A program made the translations under genes and the position numbers. A DNA stretch of 64,000 nucleotides from Agrobacterium sp. a22-2 (lineage in GTDB: Bacteria; Pseudomonadota; Alphaproteobacteria; Rhizobiales; Rhizobiaceae): the NCBI RefSeq assembly GCF_012276985.1, contig NZ_JAAXMM010000005.1, positions 186,001-250,000 on the forward strand, read 5' to 3'. Shown here in pieces: positions 17,931 to 27,590 of this stretch. Positions within the stretch are counted from its first letter, which is position 1, and every line of letters starts with the position of its first letter. The notes beneath the pieces are model-generated. The model was not told where the DNA came from. It made no database searches and worked only from the letters and a program-made list of their open reading frames with translations.

Positions 17931-19109
17931 ATGACGCACAGGGTTTTGAGCAGAGGTCGCAGGAGTGCCCGCCGGTCGGGTGCGCTGGCGCTGGCCCTTT
18001 TCGGCGGCTTTTCCGGCCTCGCCGTCTCTGCCGGCAGTGCGACAGCCGAGGTGAATTTCTGCAATGAAACCAAGGTGCGGCGCAGCGTGGCGATCGGGTA
18101 CAAGGGCGAGAGCGATTGGCAATCCTCCGGCTGGTGGAATATCGAGCCCGGCGCCTGCGGCAAGGTCTATGACGGGCCGGTGCGCAACCGCTATTTCTAC
18201 TATCGCGCCATCGATCCAAAGGGCCAGTTCCAGGGCGAGAATTACCTGTTCTGCACCCAGCCGAAGAAATTCGACATCACCGGACAGAAGGATTGCGCGG
18301 CGCGCGGCTACCGGCTCGACGATTTCGCCAAGGTCGACATCAAGACGCCCGGCGAAGACCTGACTGTCAAGATCAGCGGACCGGACGCCCGCGTGACCGC
18401 CGAACCCGGAACGCCGCAGGTGCCGGCCAAGGCGCCGGAGCCGTTCGGAAAGCCCAAGCCCGACAGCGCCGCGAAGGGGCCGATCGCCAAACCGAAGGAG
18501 CCGGAAGCCTTTTCCATTCCCGATCCCGGCGCCTATGGGCAACCGACGACGATTACCGGCATTTTCAAGGGCTGCGAGCCGGTCGACGGCAAGACCGCCT
18601 GCACCGTGGTGGCCGACAGCTGGAAATATGTGGCGACAGACGACGGGCGATCGCCGTCCGACCTGTTCGAGCAGATGGCGAAACTTCCGCTCAACAGCGG
18701 CGTGACGCTGTCCGGCGATCTCGGCATCGAGGGCGACACGTCAGTCGATATTACGCTGCGCTCCGTCGAACCCGAGGAGGGCGCGCTCGACGCTCCTCGC
18801 GGCCAATTGTACAACAGTCTGGTCGGCGCCTGGCGCAGCACCGAAGACGCGCGCAGCACGATCCGCTTCGTCGAGGATGGCCGCAAGTTCGACTATTATG
18901 ACGGAAATGCCGTGGCCGAGGGTCAGTTCAAGGTCGGCGTCGATTGCGGCGGCGTGCCGTCAACCGTCGAGCAGCCGCTGGTCACGGTGCGGTCGGATGC
19001 TGATCCGGCTGTGTCCTGCTACGGGCTGCTGTCGGTGACGCCGGATGCGCTCTCGCTCATGCATCTGCCGCGCGGCAATCGGCTCGACTATGTGCGCGAC
19101 GCCAATTGA
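17931..19109 (+). CDS. Exported DUF1036 domain protein
   Basis: The protein has 392 aa. It has a twin-arginine-like basic start (RGRRSARRSGALALALFGG) and a hydrophobic stretch ending near GSATAEV, so it is exported. Residues about 40-130 are DUF1036: VNFCNETKVRRSVAIGYK, SGWWNIEPGACGKVY and YFYYRA, with conserved cysteines. A proline/lysine-rich linker (about 155-195) leads to a C-terminal region beginning TTITGIFKGCEPVDG that I do not recognise. Its function is unknown. It diverges from the LprI-like gene across a 243-bp region that should hold both promoters. Confidence 0.82.
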   Translation: MTHRVLSRGRRSARRSGALALALFGGFSGLAVSAGSATAEVNFCNETKVRRSVAIGYKGESDWQSSGWWNIEPGACGKVYDGPVRNRYFYYRAIDPKGQFQGENYLFCTQPKKFDITGQKDCAARGYRLDDFAKVDIKTPGEDLTVKISGPDARVTAEPGTPQVPAKAPEPFGKPKPDSAAKGPIAKPKEPEAFSIPDPGAYGQPTTITGIFKGCEPVDGKTACTVVADSWKYVATDDGRSPSDLFEQMAKLPLNSGVTLSGDLGIEGDTSVDITLRSVEPEEGALDAPRGQLYNSLVGAWRSTEDARSTIRFVEDGRKFDYYDGNAVAEGQFKVGVDCGGVPSTVEQPLVTVRSDADPAVSCYGLLSVTPDALSLMHLPRGNRLDYVRDAN

Positions 19110-19131
19110 GCACCCGTCTTTCATTCTGGCC

Positions 19132-19167
19132 AAAAAAATGCCCCGCCCGGAGAACCGGAACGGGGCA
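19132..19167 (-). terminator. Terminator of the 76-aa membrane protein gene
   Basis: The stem TGCCCCG/CGGGGCA, extended by CCGG pairs, is followed on the minus strand by seven T. It lies 56 nt beyond the stop at 19223 and may also serve the convergent DUF1036 gene. Confidence 0.85.
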
Positions 19168-19222
19168 ATGGAGGTCGGAGGGGAATTTGCTGGTCTTCAA
19201 GCGGTGGATCGCTCGATAGGGT

Positions 19223-19453
19223 TTATGCGCCGAGCTCGCCACGCTCGCGCCAATACCGCAGCCGCAGGCGCGGCGCGATCCGCCAGGCAATGAACGGCGT
19301 GACGCAAAAGGTCACCACGACCACGGCCGGAATGAGATATTTGGCGTTTTCGCCAAGCGCCGGGATCGACAGGACCGTGACGGCGCCGATGCCGAATACC
19401 ACGGCATTGACCATCATGGCGACGGCAATGGCGATATAGGTGTTGGTGCTCAT
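19223..19453 (-). CDS. Small membrane protein, two TM helices, unknown function
   Basis: The protein has 76 aa. It has two hydrophobic segments, about residues 6-31 (IAIAVAMMVNAVVFGIGAV) and 39-58 (YLIPAVVVVTFCVTPFIAW), and a basic tail RLRLRYWRERGELGA that should face the cytoplasm. The start at 19453 has AGGAG six bases upstream, and a strong terminator follows the gene, so it is a real transcription unit. I recognise no family. Confidence 0.75.
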   Translation of the reverse strand: MSTNTYIAIAVAMMVNAVVFGIGAVTVLSIPALGENAKYLIPAVVVVTFCVTPFIAWRIAPRLRLRYWRERGELGA

Positions 19454-19625
19454 GACGGTCTCCTGTGGTTTGATTTCCCTCCTTCAACGCCATAGGCTGG
19501 ATTAAGTTCCACAAAAATCGACCGGGCGCGCACGGGGCGCCATGCGGCACTGTAAACCAACGATTTTTTAACCGGCTTGGTGTAGTTTAGCATCAACGAA
19601 AACAACCATGCGAACGAGGGGCAGA

Positions 19626-19940
19626 ATGTCCAAGCCGACTTTCCGCTTTACCCATTACGACCTGAAGGAACAACGCGCCGGCGCCATCATCGAAGTGACG
19701 CTCTCGGCCGTCAACAATGTGCGACTGATGACCGCGCCGAACTTCCAGCGCTTCAAGGAAACGCTGGATTTCAAATGGGTCGGCGGTGTGGCCAAGAAAT
19801 CACCGATCAAGGTGACGATCCCCGAAAGCGCTCATTGGCACCTGATCGTCGACATGGAGGGTCATCACGGCCTGGCCGAATCCTCGGTCAAGATGATCGC
19901 ACCGCCCGCAGCAGCGCCACGGATCAACAAGGCCTCCTGA
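19626..19940 (+). CDS. DUF1883 domain protein
   Basis: The protein has 104 aa and is soluble. It contains FRFTHYDLKEQRAGAIIEVTL and SAHWHLIVDMEGHHGLAESSVK, the pattern of DUF1883, a small domain of unknown role sometimes fused to TIR or other effector domains and here alone. An in-frame ATG at 19608 exists, but GAGGGGCAGA directly before 19626 points to the later start. It converges on rarA with a 15-nt gap. Confidence 0.8.
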   Translation: MSKPTFRFTHYDLKEQRAGAIIEVTLSAVNNVRLMTAPNFQRFKETLDFKWVGGVAKKSPIKVTIPESAHWHLIVDMEGHHGLAESSVKMIAPPAAAPRINKAS

Positions 19941-19955
19941 TCGCAACGGTTTCGC

Positions 19956-21269
19956 TCAGCTTTCGCCGCGCTCGCGGCGCAGCTTGGCCCACCAGTCCAA
20001 CCGTTTCTTGATATCGCGTTCGAAGCCACGCTCCACCGGCTCGTAGAACTGTTTGCGGCCGATCTTTTCGGGAAAATAGTTCTGCCCGGAAAAGGCGTCC
20101 GGCTCGTCGTGGTCGTAGCGATAGCCGTCGCCATAGCCCTCGCCCTTCATCAGCTTGGTCGGGGCGTTGAGGATGTGCTTCGGCGGCAGCGCCGACCCGT
20201 TTTCCTTGGCAACCCGCATCGCCGCCTTGAAGGCGGTATAGACAGCATTCGATTTCGGCGCAGTGGCCAGATAGACGCAGGCCTGCGCCAGCGCCAGTTC
20301 GCCTTCCGGCGAGCCGAGATAGTCATAGGCATCCTTGGCGGCATTGCAGATCACCAGCGCCTGCGGATCGGCCAGGCCGATATCCTCGACCGCCATGCGC
20401 ACCAGCCGGCGGCCGAGATAGAGCGGATCCTCGCCGGCATCGAACATCCGGCAGAGATAATAGAGCGCCGCATCCGGATCCGAGCCGCGCACCGATTTGT
20501 GCAGGGCCGAGATCAGGTTGTAGTGACCGTCCTGCGCCTTGTCATAGACCGGCGCGCGGCGCTGGACGATCTGCGTCAGGCCTTCGGTGTCGAAGATCTC
20601 GCCTGCGCGCGCCGCGCGCCAGACCTCTTCGGCCAGCGTCAGCACGGCACGGCCGTCGCCGTCGGCCATGCGGATCAGGCTGGCGCGGGCGTCATCGTCG
20701 AGCGGCAACGCCCTTCCCTCGGCCTCCTCCGCCCGCGTCAACAGCGTCGCGAGGCTGTCCTCGTCATGGGATTTGAAGGTCAGCACGCGCGCGCGCGACA
20801 GAAGAGCGGCGTTGAGCTCGAAGGACGGGTTTTCGGTGGTCGCGCCGACCAGGATGACCGTACCGTCTTCCATCACAGGCAGAAAGCTGTCCTGCTGGGC
20901 GCGGTTGAAGCGGTGGATCTCGTCGACGAACAGCAGCGTCTGGCGGCCATCCATGCGGCGCAGGCGCGCACCCTCGAACACCTTCTTGAGATCGGCGACG
21001 CCGGAGAAGATCGCCGAGATCTGCTCGAAAGCAAGACCGGCCTCGCCGGACAACAGCCGTGCGACGGTGGTCTTGCCGGTGCCGGGCGGCCCCCAGAAGA
21101 TCATCGAGCCAAGCGAACCGGACGCGATCATGCGGGCCAGCACGCCGTCCTTGCCGGTCAGGTGTTCCTGGCCGGTCACTTCGGCCAGCGTCTTCGGCCG
21201 CAGGCGGTCGGCCAGCGGCCGCTTGGCCGCCACATCGCCTGGAACCTGCGGCGCGAAGAGATCGCTCAT
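19956..21269 (-). CDS. rarA: Replication-associated recombination protein A (AAA+ ATPase)
   Basis: This 437-aa clamp-loader-like AAA+ ATPase is the MgsA/RarA/WRNIP1 family member that acts at stalled replication forks. It has Walker A GPPGTGKTT (about residues 60-68), Walker B LLFVDEIHRFN and sensor 1 GATTENPSFELN. The C-terminal tetramerisation region includes KSVRGSDPDAALYYL, and the family tail YRYDHDEPDAFSGQNYFP is complete. Its start codon overlaps the degQ stop (ATGA), so the two are translationally coupled. Confidence 0.95.
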   Translation of the reverse strand: MSDLFAPQVPGDVAAKRPLADRLRPKTLAEVTGQEHLTGKDGVLARMIASGSLGSMIFWGPPGTGKTTVARLLSGEAGLAFEQISAIFSGVADLKKVFEGARLRRMDGRQTLLFVDEIHRFNRAQQDSFLPVMEDGTVILVGATTENPSFELNAALLSRARVLTFKSHDEDSLATLLTRAEEAEGRALPLDDDARASLIRMADGDGRAVLTLAEEVWRAARAGEIFDTEGLTQIVQRRAPVYDKAQDGHYNLISALHKSVRGSDPDAALYYLCRMFDAGEDPLYLGRRLVRMAVEDIGLADPQALVICNAAKDAYDYLGSPEGELALAQACVYLATAPKSNAVYTAFKAAMRVAKENGSALPPKHILNAPTKLMKGEGYGDGYRYDHDEPDAFSGQNYFPEKIGRKQFYEPVERGFERDIKKRLDWWAKLRRERGES

Positions 21270-22675
21270 CGGAACATCTGCCTTATGCGCTGGCCATCGC
21301 GTTCGATCTCGACGCGCCAGAAATCGGGTTCGGAGGCGACCACGGCTGCCATGTCGGCGGTCGAGCCGATCGTCGTGCCATTGACCGACACGACGATGTC
21401 GCGCGGCTGGAAACCGAGGCGTGCCGCCAGCGAGCCCGGCTCGATCCTGGAGATCACCACGCCGGTCGCCTCGGCCGGCATGCGCAGTTCATAGGCCATG
21501 CGCGGCGAGAGATTGGCGACCGTCACGCCGGAAAACGGACTGCCGCCGGCAATGGTGCGCTCGTCGCGCGGATTGGTTTCCGGCGCTGCGGCCAGTTCCA
21601 TGGTCAGCTCGCGGACCTTGCCGTTTTCGGCAACCGTCAGGGCCACGGATTTCCCAAGGCCAGCCGTGGTCAGCCGGTAGCCGAGCGCATCGGGATGCTC
21701 GACGCCGATGCCATTGACGGCGGTCACCACCTGGCCGGGCTTGAGGCCCGCCTTGTCGGCCGGCCCGCCTTCGACGGTGCGGACGACCAGGGCGCCGAGC
21801 ACCTTGTCGAGGCCCAGCGCTTCGGCGACATCCGATGTCACGGGCTCGAACGAGGCGCCGATATAGGGGCGCTCGAAACTGGCAGCGCCGGTATCGGCGG
21901 CGGCCAGAAAGACCTTCACCAGATTGGCTGGAATGGCAAAGCCGATGCCGTTCGAGCCGCCGCCCTTGGAGAAGATGGCGGTGTTGATGCCGATCAGTTC
22001 GCCCTGCATGTTCATCAGTGCGCCGCCGGAATTGCCGGGATTGATCGAGGCATCGGTCTGGATGAAGAAGCCGAAATCGCCTTCCGTCACCTGGTTGCGG
22101 GCCAGCGCCGAGACGATGCCCGAGGTCACCGTCTGGCCGACGCCAAAGGGATTGCCGATCGCCAGAACCAGGTCGCCGACATCGAGCCGGTCGGAATCGC
22201 CGATCGTCAGGGCGGGGAACTGCTCCTTGGCATCGATCTTCAACACGGCCAGATCCAGCCGATCGTCCTTCAGCACCACCTTGACCGGGAATTCGCGGCC
22301 GTCCGACAAGGCCACCTTGATCTCGTCGGCGCCCTCGATGACGTGATTGTTGGTGACGACGGTGCCGTTGGCCTCGACGATCACGCCCGAGCCGAGCGAC
22401 GACTGCTTTTCCGTGCGGTTGGGCATGCGCTGGCCAAAGAACTGCTCGAAGAAGGGGTCGCCTGCAAACGGAGACCGCCGCTGCACCATGCGCTCGGCAT
22501 AGACATTGACCACGGCACCATGGGTCTGCTTGACCAGCGGCGCAAAGGACAGTTGCATCTCCACCTGGCTGGTGGGCACGGTCTTGGCTGTCTGGGCAGT
22601 CTGGGCATGCACACCAGGCGCCATGGTGAGTGCGGCGACCATCGTCGCGATCACGGTGCTAACCAATACGCGCAT
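21266..22675 (-). CDS. degQ: Do/DegQ-family periplasmic serine protease
   Basis: The protein has 469 aa. A signal peptide is followed by a trypsin-like domain with triad His111 (TNNHVIEGA), Asp141 (DRLDLAVLKI) and Ser216 (NPGNSGGALMN). Two PDZ domains follow, with ligand loops PYIGASF and VTVANL. It degrades or chaperones misfolded periplasmic proteins. An in-frame ATG at 22699 would add eight residues, but CAGGAG just before 22675 supports the later start. It is co-transcribed with rarA, a pairing common in Rhizobiales. Confidence 0.95.
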   Translation of the reverse strand: MRVLVSTVIATMVAALTMAPGVHAQTAQTAKTVPTSQVEMQLSFAPLVKQTHGAVVNVYAERMVQRRSPFAGDPFFEQFFGQRMPNRTEKQSSLGSGVIVEANGTVVTNNHVIEGADEIKVALSDGREFPVKVVLKDDRLDLAVLKIDAKEQFPALTIGDSDRLDVGDLVLAIGNPFGVGQTVTSGIVSALARNQVTEGDFGFFIQTDASINPGNSGGALMNMQGELIGINTAIFSKGGGSNGIGFAIPANLVKVFLAAADTGAASFERPYIGASFEPVTSDVAEALGLDKVLGALVVRTVEGGPADKAGLKPGQVVTAVNGIGVEHPDALGYRLTTAGLGKSVALTVAENGKVRELTMELAAAPETNPRDERTIAGGSPFSGVTVANLSPRMAYELRMPAEATGVVISRIEPGSLAARLGFQPRDIVVSVNGTTIGSTADMAAVVASEPDFWRVEIERDGQRIRQMFR

Positions 22676-22868
22676 TCGATTCTCCTGCTGAATTCTCAAT
22701 TTATCGTTCTAGGCCCGCTGGCCGGACAAGCAAAACAGAAAGATGCCGAGCAAGCAGTGCGGCGATCATTTAGACGTGAATCGAACAATTCCAAGGCAAT
22801 GCGCGTTGAAAGGCTGTGGCGCTGCGCGCAGTGCTGCCAGAAGCCGCCCAACCTTGAGGAAATATCCC

Positions 22869-23225
22869 ATGCCCCGTCACTCCATGACCATCGCAGCCGC
22901 CCTCCTGGGAGCCTTCACCCTTTCGGCTCCCGGCCATTCCCAGGCCGCCAGCTTCGATTGCGAGAGCAAGGAACTGAAGGCGGACGAGCAGGCGATCTGC
23001 GACACCAGAGCGCTCAACGACATGGATGTGAAGATGGTCACGACTTTCGAGCTGCTGTCGGGCCTGCTGGCCATGGGCAATCGCGGAGAACTGCAGGACC
23101 AGCAGATCGCGTGGCTGACCAAGAGGGGCGAATGCAAGGCCGACATCGGTTGCCTGACGGCCGCTTATGCCGCACGCCTGGCAGAACTGACGACCGTCTA
23201 TGACGGGATAGAACGGCCAAAGTGA
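22869..23225 (+). CDS. Small exported LprI/DUF1311-like protein
   Basis: The protein has 118 aa. Its signal peptide ends at SQAAS. The mature domain, FDCESKELKADEQAICDTRAL followed by RGECKADIGCLTAAY, carries the four-cysteine pattern of the LprI N-terminal family. It is essentially the single-domain version of the protein at 16977-17687. ATG 22869 is preceded by GAGGAAA. It diverges from degQ. The lysozyme-inhibitor role is inferred from the family. Confidence 0.8.
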   Translation: MPRHSMTIAAALLGAFTLSAPGHSQAASFDCESKELKADEQAICDTRALNDMDVKMVTTFELLSGLLAMGNRGELQDQQIAWLTKRGECKADIGCLTAAYAARLAELTTVYDGIERPK

Positions 23226-23300
23226 ATTTCACATAGCCTATACACTCTGAAGCTGCATTCGTGTTAATTTCACCTTCGTCCCGAGACAGAGGTCTGAAGC

Positions 23301-24464
23301 ATGGCGCAGGCGTTCAAGATTACATCCTGGAATGTCGAATGGCTGGTCGATTCCTTCGGTGTAGCGAGCGGTCGGTTCAAGCCCAAATCGAAGAGTTTTA
23401 CCGGTACGCGTCCTTCAAAAGAGGAAGCAGAGGCCAAGCTTCAGGCGCTGAGAAACGAGGTGCTGGAGATTGATGCGGATGTCCTGTTCCTGATCGAAGG
23501 TATCCGTGGCTCCGAGGTGATGGCGGAATTCGCCGAGACCTATCTCCAGGAATACGAACTCATTCGGCATGAGGGCCAGGACGACAAGGCCTATGATACG
23601 CTGGGCGAACAGTGGATGTGGTTTCTGGTCAAGCCGGACCTGCGCGCATCGACCGGCGCGCACCTGCTCGATTTGTCCATCTGGAAGTCCTATACGGCCG
23701 ATGCCTCGCTGATGGGGCACAAGAACGGCAAATGGTTTTTCTCGGCGCCCAAGCTCGACAAAAAGGGCGAGATCGTCGGTGCGAATATTCGCCACGAGCA
23801 TGAACATTACCGCCACCCGCAGGTGCTGGTCATGTCCTATCAGGGACGGCGCGTGGAGATCATCGGGTGTCACTTCAAGAGCAAGCATATCGGCATCGAT
23901 GTGCCGAAGCGGCAGCCGGGCGAAGACGACAAGGCCTATTTCGACCGTGCCGACGTCACATGGTTCATGGCCAATGCGCATCTGGCCCGGTCCAAGCTGA
24001 CCACGGAAGCCACGGACGTCCGCTATTATATCGACAAGCGCTTCTCCCAGGAAGAACTGCCGATCATCTTCGTGATCGGCGACCTGAACGACGGGCCGGG
24101 CAAGGAATTGCTGGAGCGGGAATACCTGCTGCACGACCTGATCGGGGTGTTGCAAGGGGACGTGTTCTTCGCGCGCAAATTTCTCAATCACGCCCTGTTC
24201 GACTATCCGCAGAATTTGCGTTGGACGGCGCGGTTCGAAGATGAGCTGGACCCGGCGCGTGCCCCCACCATCCTGCTCGACCATATCACCTTTACCGAGG
24301 CGCTGAGCCGGCGCGGTCTTGGACCGCTGATCGTCAACCCGCACTCGGGCAAGGTGGAGCACGAGATCCACGACAGGATCAATGCCGTTTTGAGTGCCAA
24401 GTCAAAGACCAGCGACCACGCCCCGGTCAGCCTTGTGGTGTCTCGGTATGAGGGAGACGCTTGA
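23301..24464 (+). CDS. Endonuclease/exonuclease/phosphatase family protein
   Basis: The protein has 387 aa with the DNase I-like fold. Motifs in order are TSWNVEWL (residues 8-15), the metal-binding Glu66 in FLIEGI, the IIGCHFKSKH strand, VIGDLNDGPG with the catalytic Asp and Asn, LDHITF, and the terminal SDHAPVSLV. All catalytic elements of a Mg-dependent phosphodiester hydrolase are present. The substrate (nucleic acid, phosphoinositide-like lipid or other) cannot be decided. There is no signal peptide, so it is probably cytoplasmic. The start follows AGAGGTCTGAAGC. The transcript appears to end at the hairpin at 24471-24493. Confidence 0.88.
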   Translation: MAQAFKITSWNVEWLVDSFGVASGRFKPKSKSFTGTRPSKEEAEAKLQALRNEVLEIDADVLFLIEGIRGSEVMAEFAETYLQEYELIRHEGQDDKAYDTLGEQWMWFLVKPDLRASTGAHLLDLSIWKSYTADASLMGHKNGKWFFSAPKLDKKGEIVGANIRHEHEHYRHPQVLVMSYQGRRVEIIGCHFKSKHIGIDVPKRQPGEDDKAYFDRADVTWFMANAHLARSKLTTEATDVRYYIDKRFSQEELPIIFVIGDLNDGPGKELLEREYLLHDLIGVLQGDVFFARKFLNHALFDYPQNLRWTARFEDELDPARAPTILLDHITFTEALSRRGLGPLIVNPHSGKVEHEIHDRINAVLSAKSKTSDHAPVSLVVSRYEGDA

Positions 24465-24470
24465 ACGAAA

Positions 24471-24493
24471 CGACCCGGCACAGGGCCGGGTCG
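24471..24493. terminator. Hairpin between convergent EEP gene and ilvD
   Basis: A perfect 9-bp stem (CGACCCGGC with GCCGGGTCG, loop ACAGG) lies 6 nt past the plus-strand stop and 27 nt past the ilvD stop. It has no T tract, so it may protect 3' ends or terminate weakly in both directions. Confidence 0.6.
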
Positions 24494-24519
24494 CTGGACA
24501 TTCAAGATGTCCGGACGTC

Positions 24520-26355
24520 TTACTCCGGCAAGATCCGCACAGCGCCCTTGTCGGCGCTGGTGGCAAAGGCAGCGTAGGCCTTCAGCGCCGTGGTGACGTT
24601 GCGCTTGCGCGGTTGGGCCGGCTTCCAGCCGAAGGCATCCTGCTCGGCGCGGCGGGTCACCAGAACGTCATCCCCGACGCGCAGCGAAATGCTGCGGTTC
24701 GGGATATCGATGTCGATCATGTCGCCTTCGCGCACCAGGCCGATGAGGCCGCCATTGGCGGCTTCCGGCGAGGCATGGCCGATCGACAGGCCCGACGTGC
24801 CGCCGGAGAAGCGGCCATCGGTGATCAAGGCACAGACCTTGCCGAGGCCCTTCGACTTCAGATAGCTGGTCGGATAGAGCATTTCCTGCATGCCGGGACC
24901 GCCCTTCGGGCCTTCGTAGCGGATGACGACGACGTCGCCGGCAACCACCTCGTTGTTGAGGATGCCCTTGACGGCGGCATCCTGGCTTTCGAACACCTTG
25001 GCCGGGCCGGAAAATTTCAGGATGCTCTCGTCGACGCCGGCCGTCTTCACGATGCAGCCGTCGAGCGCGATATTGCCTTTCAGCACGGCTAGGCCGCCAT
25101 CCTTGGAGAAGGGATGCTGGGCATCGCGGATGACGCCGTTTTCGCGGTCGGTATCAAGCTCTTCCCAGCGCGACGACTGCGAGAAGGCAGTCTGGGTCGG
25201 CACGCCGCCGGGTGCGGCGCTGAACAGTTCCAGAGCCTTGGGATTGTCGGTGACGGCAATGTCCCAATTGGCGATCGCCTCGCCCAGAGTGGCAGAATGC
25301 ACCGTCGGCAGATCGGCATTCAAAAGGCCGGCGCGGTTCAACTCGCCGAGGATGGCCATGATGCCGCCGGCGCGGTGCACGTCTTCCATGTGAACGTCGG
25401 CCTTGGCCGGCGCGACCTTTGACAGGCACGGTACGCGACGGGACAGGCGGTCGATATCGTCAAGGGTGAAATCGACCTCGCCTTCATGGGCCGCCGCCAG
25501 GATATGCAGAACGGTATTGGTCGAGCCGCCCATGGCAATATCCAGTGCCATGGCATTCTCGAAGGCACCCTTGGAGGCGATGGTGCGCGGCAGGGCCGTG
25601 ACATCGTCCTTCTCGTAATAACGACGAGCAAGGTCGACGATGCGGCGGCCGGCTTCCAGGAACAGTTCGCGACGGTCCGAATGGGTTGCGAGCGTCGAGC
25701 CGTTGCCGGGCAGCGACAGGCCGAGCGCTTCTGTCAGGCAATTCATCGAATTGGCGGTGAACATGCCCGAACAGGAACCGCAGGTCGGACAGGCCGAACG
25801 CTCGATGGTCTGCACGTCTTCGTCGGAAATCTTGTCGTCGGCGGCCGCCACCATGGCATCGACCAGATCGAGCGCCACCTTCTTGCCGTGCATGACGACC
25901 TTGCCGGCTTCCATCGGGCCGCCGGAGACGAAGACCGTCGGGATGTTGAGGCGCAGCGAGGCCATCAGCATGCCGGGGGTGATCTTGTCGCAGTTGGAGA
26001 TGCAGACCATGGCATCGGCGCAGTGGGCGTTGACCATGTACTCGACCGAGTCGGCGATCAGTTCGCGCGACGGCAGCGAATAGAGCATGCCGTCATGGCC
26101 CATGGCGATGCCGTCATCGACCGCGATGGTGTTGAACTCCTTGGCGACGCCGCCGGCGGCCTCGATCTCGCGGGCCACCAGCTGGCCGAGATCCTTCAGG
26201 TGCACATGGCCCGGCACGAACTGGGTGAACGAGTTGACCACCGCGATGATCGGCTTGCCGAAATCGCTGTCCTTCATGCCGGTGGCGCGCCACAGGCCGC
26301 GTGCACCGGCCATGTTGCGGCCGTGGGTCGTTGTTCTTGAACGATAGACTGGCAT
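24520..26355 (-). CDS. ilvD: Dihydroxy-acid dehydratase
   Basis: This 611-aa iron-sulfur enzyme catalyses the third step of valine/isoleucine synthesis: 2,3-dihydroxy-isovalerate or its methyl homologue is dehydrated to the 2-keto acid. It aligns by eye with E. coli IlvD from [20 protein letters not shown] onward. Cluster cysteines lie in [13 protein letters not shown] (Cys122) and [20 protein letters not shown]. The C-terminal signature reads [22 protein letters not shown]. The length is full and the start is preceded by GAGGT. It is monocistronic and divergent from msrP. No branched-chain leader peptide is obvious upstream. Confidence 0.97.
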   Translation of the reverse strand: MPVYRSRTTTHGRNMAGARGLWRATGMKDSDFGKPIIAVVNSFTQFVPGHVHLKDLGQLVAREIEAAGGVAKEFNTIAVDDGIAMGHDGMLYSLPSRELIADSVEYMVNAHCADAMVCISNCDKITPGMLMASLRLNIPTVFVSGGPMEAGKVVMHGKKVALDLVDAMVAAADDKISDEDVQTIERSACPTCGSCSGMFTANSMNCLTEALGLSLPGNGSTLATHSDRRELFLEAGRRIVDLARRYYEKDDVTALPRTIASKGAFENAMALDIAMGGSTNTVLHILAAAHEGEVDFTLDDIDRLSRRVPCLSKVAPAKADVHMEDVHRAGGIMAILGELNRAGLLNADLPTVHSATLGEAIANWDIAVTDNPKALELFSAAPGGVPTQTAFSQSSRWEELDTDRENGVIRDAQHPFSKDGGLAVLKGNIALDGCIVKTAGVDESILKFSGPAKVFESQDAAVKGILNNEVVAGDVVVIRYEGPKGGPGMQEMLYPTSYLKSKGLGKVCALITDGRFSGGTSGLSIGHASPEAANGGLIGLVREGDMIDIDIPNRSISLRVGDDVLVTRRAEQDAFGWKPAQPRKRNVTTALKAYAAFATSADKGAVRILPE

Positions 26356-26640
26356 CGGTGTTACCTCGGATCTTTTCGTGGTTCTTGGCCGGTGTCGGGT
26401 GCAGTTCCGTGAGACGGATGGTGCACGAATTGCCGGATTTTGGGCCTGTCCTAGTGGATAGAGCCGAAACTGTCACTATCAGCATAGCGCAAAACGGTAC
26501 GGTTGCCACGGCCTGTAAAACTCTCACAGCCCAAACACGAAAATGTGGCTGCAGAGATTCTTTTACAATGGGTGAAACAATGGTCAGTTGCGCTACGTAT
26601 AGTATTCGAGACCATCCAGCAGACATTGGGAGACTAAGCC

Positions 26641-27588
26641 ATGCCCGTCTATCATCCGCCAAAGATCGCCGGTTCGGATATCACGCCGCAGACGGTCTAC
26701 ATGAACCGCCGCACGATACTGGGCGCTGCTGCCGGTGGGCTGGCCTTTGCCGCGGCTCCGAGTGCCTTTGCCGCAGCGCTTTCGGCCAGAGCGACCGACT
26801 ATACGGTCACCGAAAAGCTGACCACCAAGGAAGATGCGACGAGCTACAACAACTTCTACGAATTCGGCACCAGCAAATCCGATCCACTGCAGAATTCCGA
26901 GGCCTTCAAGCCGACGCCGTGGCGGGTGGAGATCGGCGGACTGGTGAACAAACCCACCGTGATCGGCATCGATGACATCATGAAGGACTTCACCATGGAG
27001 GAGCGCATCTACCGCATGCGCTGCGTCGAGGCGTGGTCGATGGTCATTCCCTGGATCGGCTTCCCGCTGTCAGCCCTGCTCGATCGTGTCGAGCCGCTCG
27101 GCAGTGCCAAATACGTCGCCTTCGAGACGGTGGTTCGCCCAGAAGAGATGCCCGGCCAGCGCGGCCTGTTCCAGCCCCTGCCCTGGCCCTATGTCGATGG
27201 TCTGCGCCTTGACGAGGCCCGCAACCCGCTGACGATCCTGGCCACTGGCCTTTATGGCGAGACCCTGCCGAACCAGAATGGCGCGCCGCTGCGCCTTGTC
27301 GTGCCGTGGAAATACGGGTTCAAGGGCATCAAGTCGATCGTCAAGATCACCCTGACCGAAGAGGAGCCACCCTGCACCTGGAACAGGTCGGCGCCGAGCG
27401 AATACGGCTTCTATGCCAATGTAAACCCGGCGGTCGATCATCCGCGCTGGAGCCAGGCAACCGAGCGGCGCATCGGCGAGGCCGAAGGCCTGTTCGGCGG
27501 CGCACGCATGAACACCCTGCCGTTCAACGGTTATGCCGAGGAGGTCGCCGGCCTTTATTCCGGCATGGACCTCTCGGTAAAGTTCTGA
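26641..27588 (+). CDS. msrP: Protein-methionine-sulfoxide reductase, catalytic subunit
   Basis: This 315-aa periplasmic molybdenum-cofactor enzyme (formerly YedY) repairs oxidised methionine in envelope proteins. It has a twin-arginine signal, [20 protein letters not shown], around residues 21-40, so it is exported folded with cofactor. The Mo-coordinating Cys128 lies in MRCVEAWSM, and the family end [16 protein letters not shown] is complete. Only 2 nt separate its stop from msrQ, so the two form one operon. Confidence 0.95.
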   Translation: MPVYHPPKIAGSDITPQTVYMNRRTILGAAAGGLAFAAAPSAFAAALSARATDYTVTEKLTTKEDATSYNNFYEFGTSKSDPLQNSEAFKPTPWRVEIGGLVNKPTVIGIDDIMKDFTMEERIYRMRCVEAWSMVIPWIGFPLSALLDRVEPLGSAKYVAFETVVRPEEMPGQRGLFQPLPWPYVDGLRLDEARNPLTILATGLYGETLPNQNGAPLRLVVPWKYGFKGIKSIVKITLTEEEPPCTWNRSAPSEYGFYANVNPAVDHPRWSQATERRIGEAEGLFGGARMNTLPFNGYAEEVAGLYSGMDLSVKF

Positions 27589-27590
27589 TC

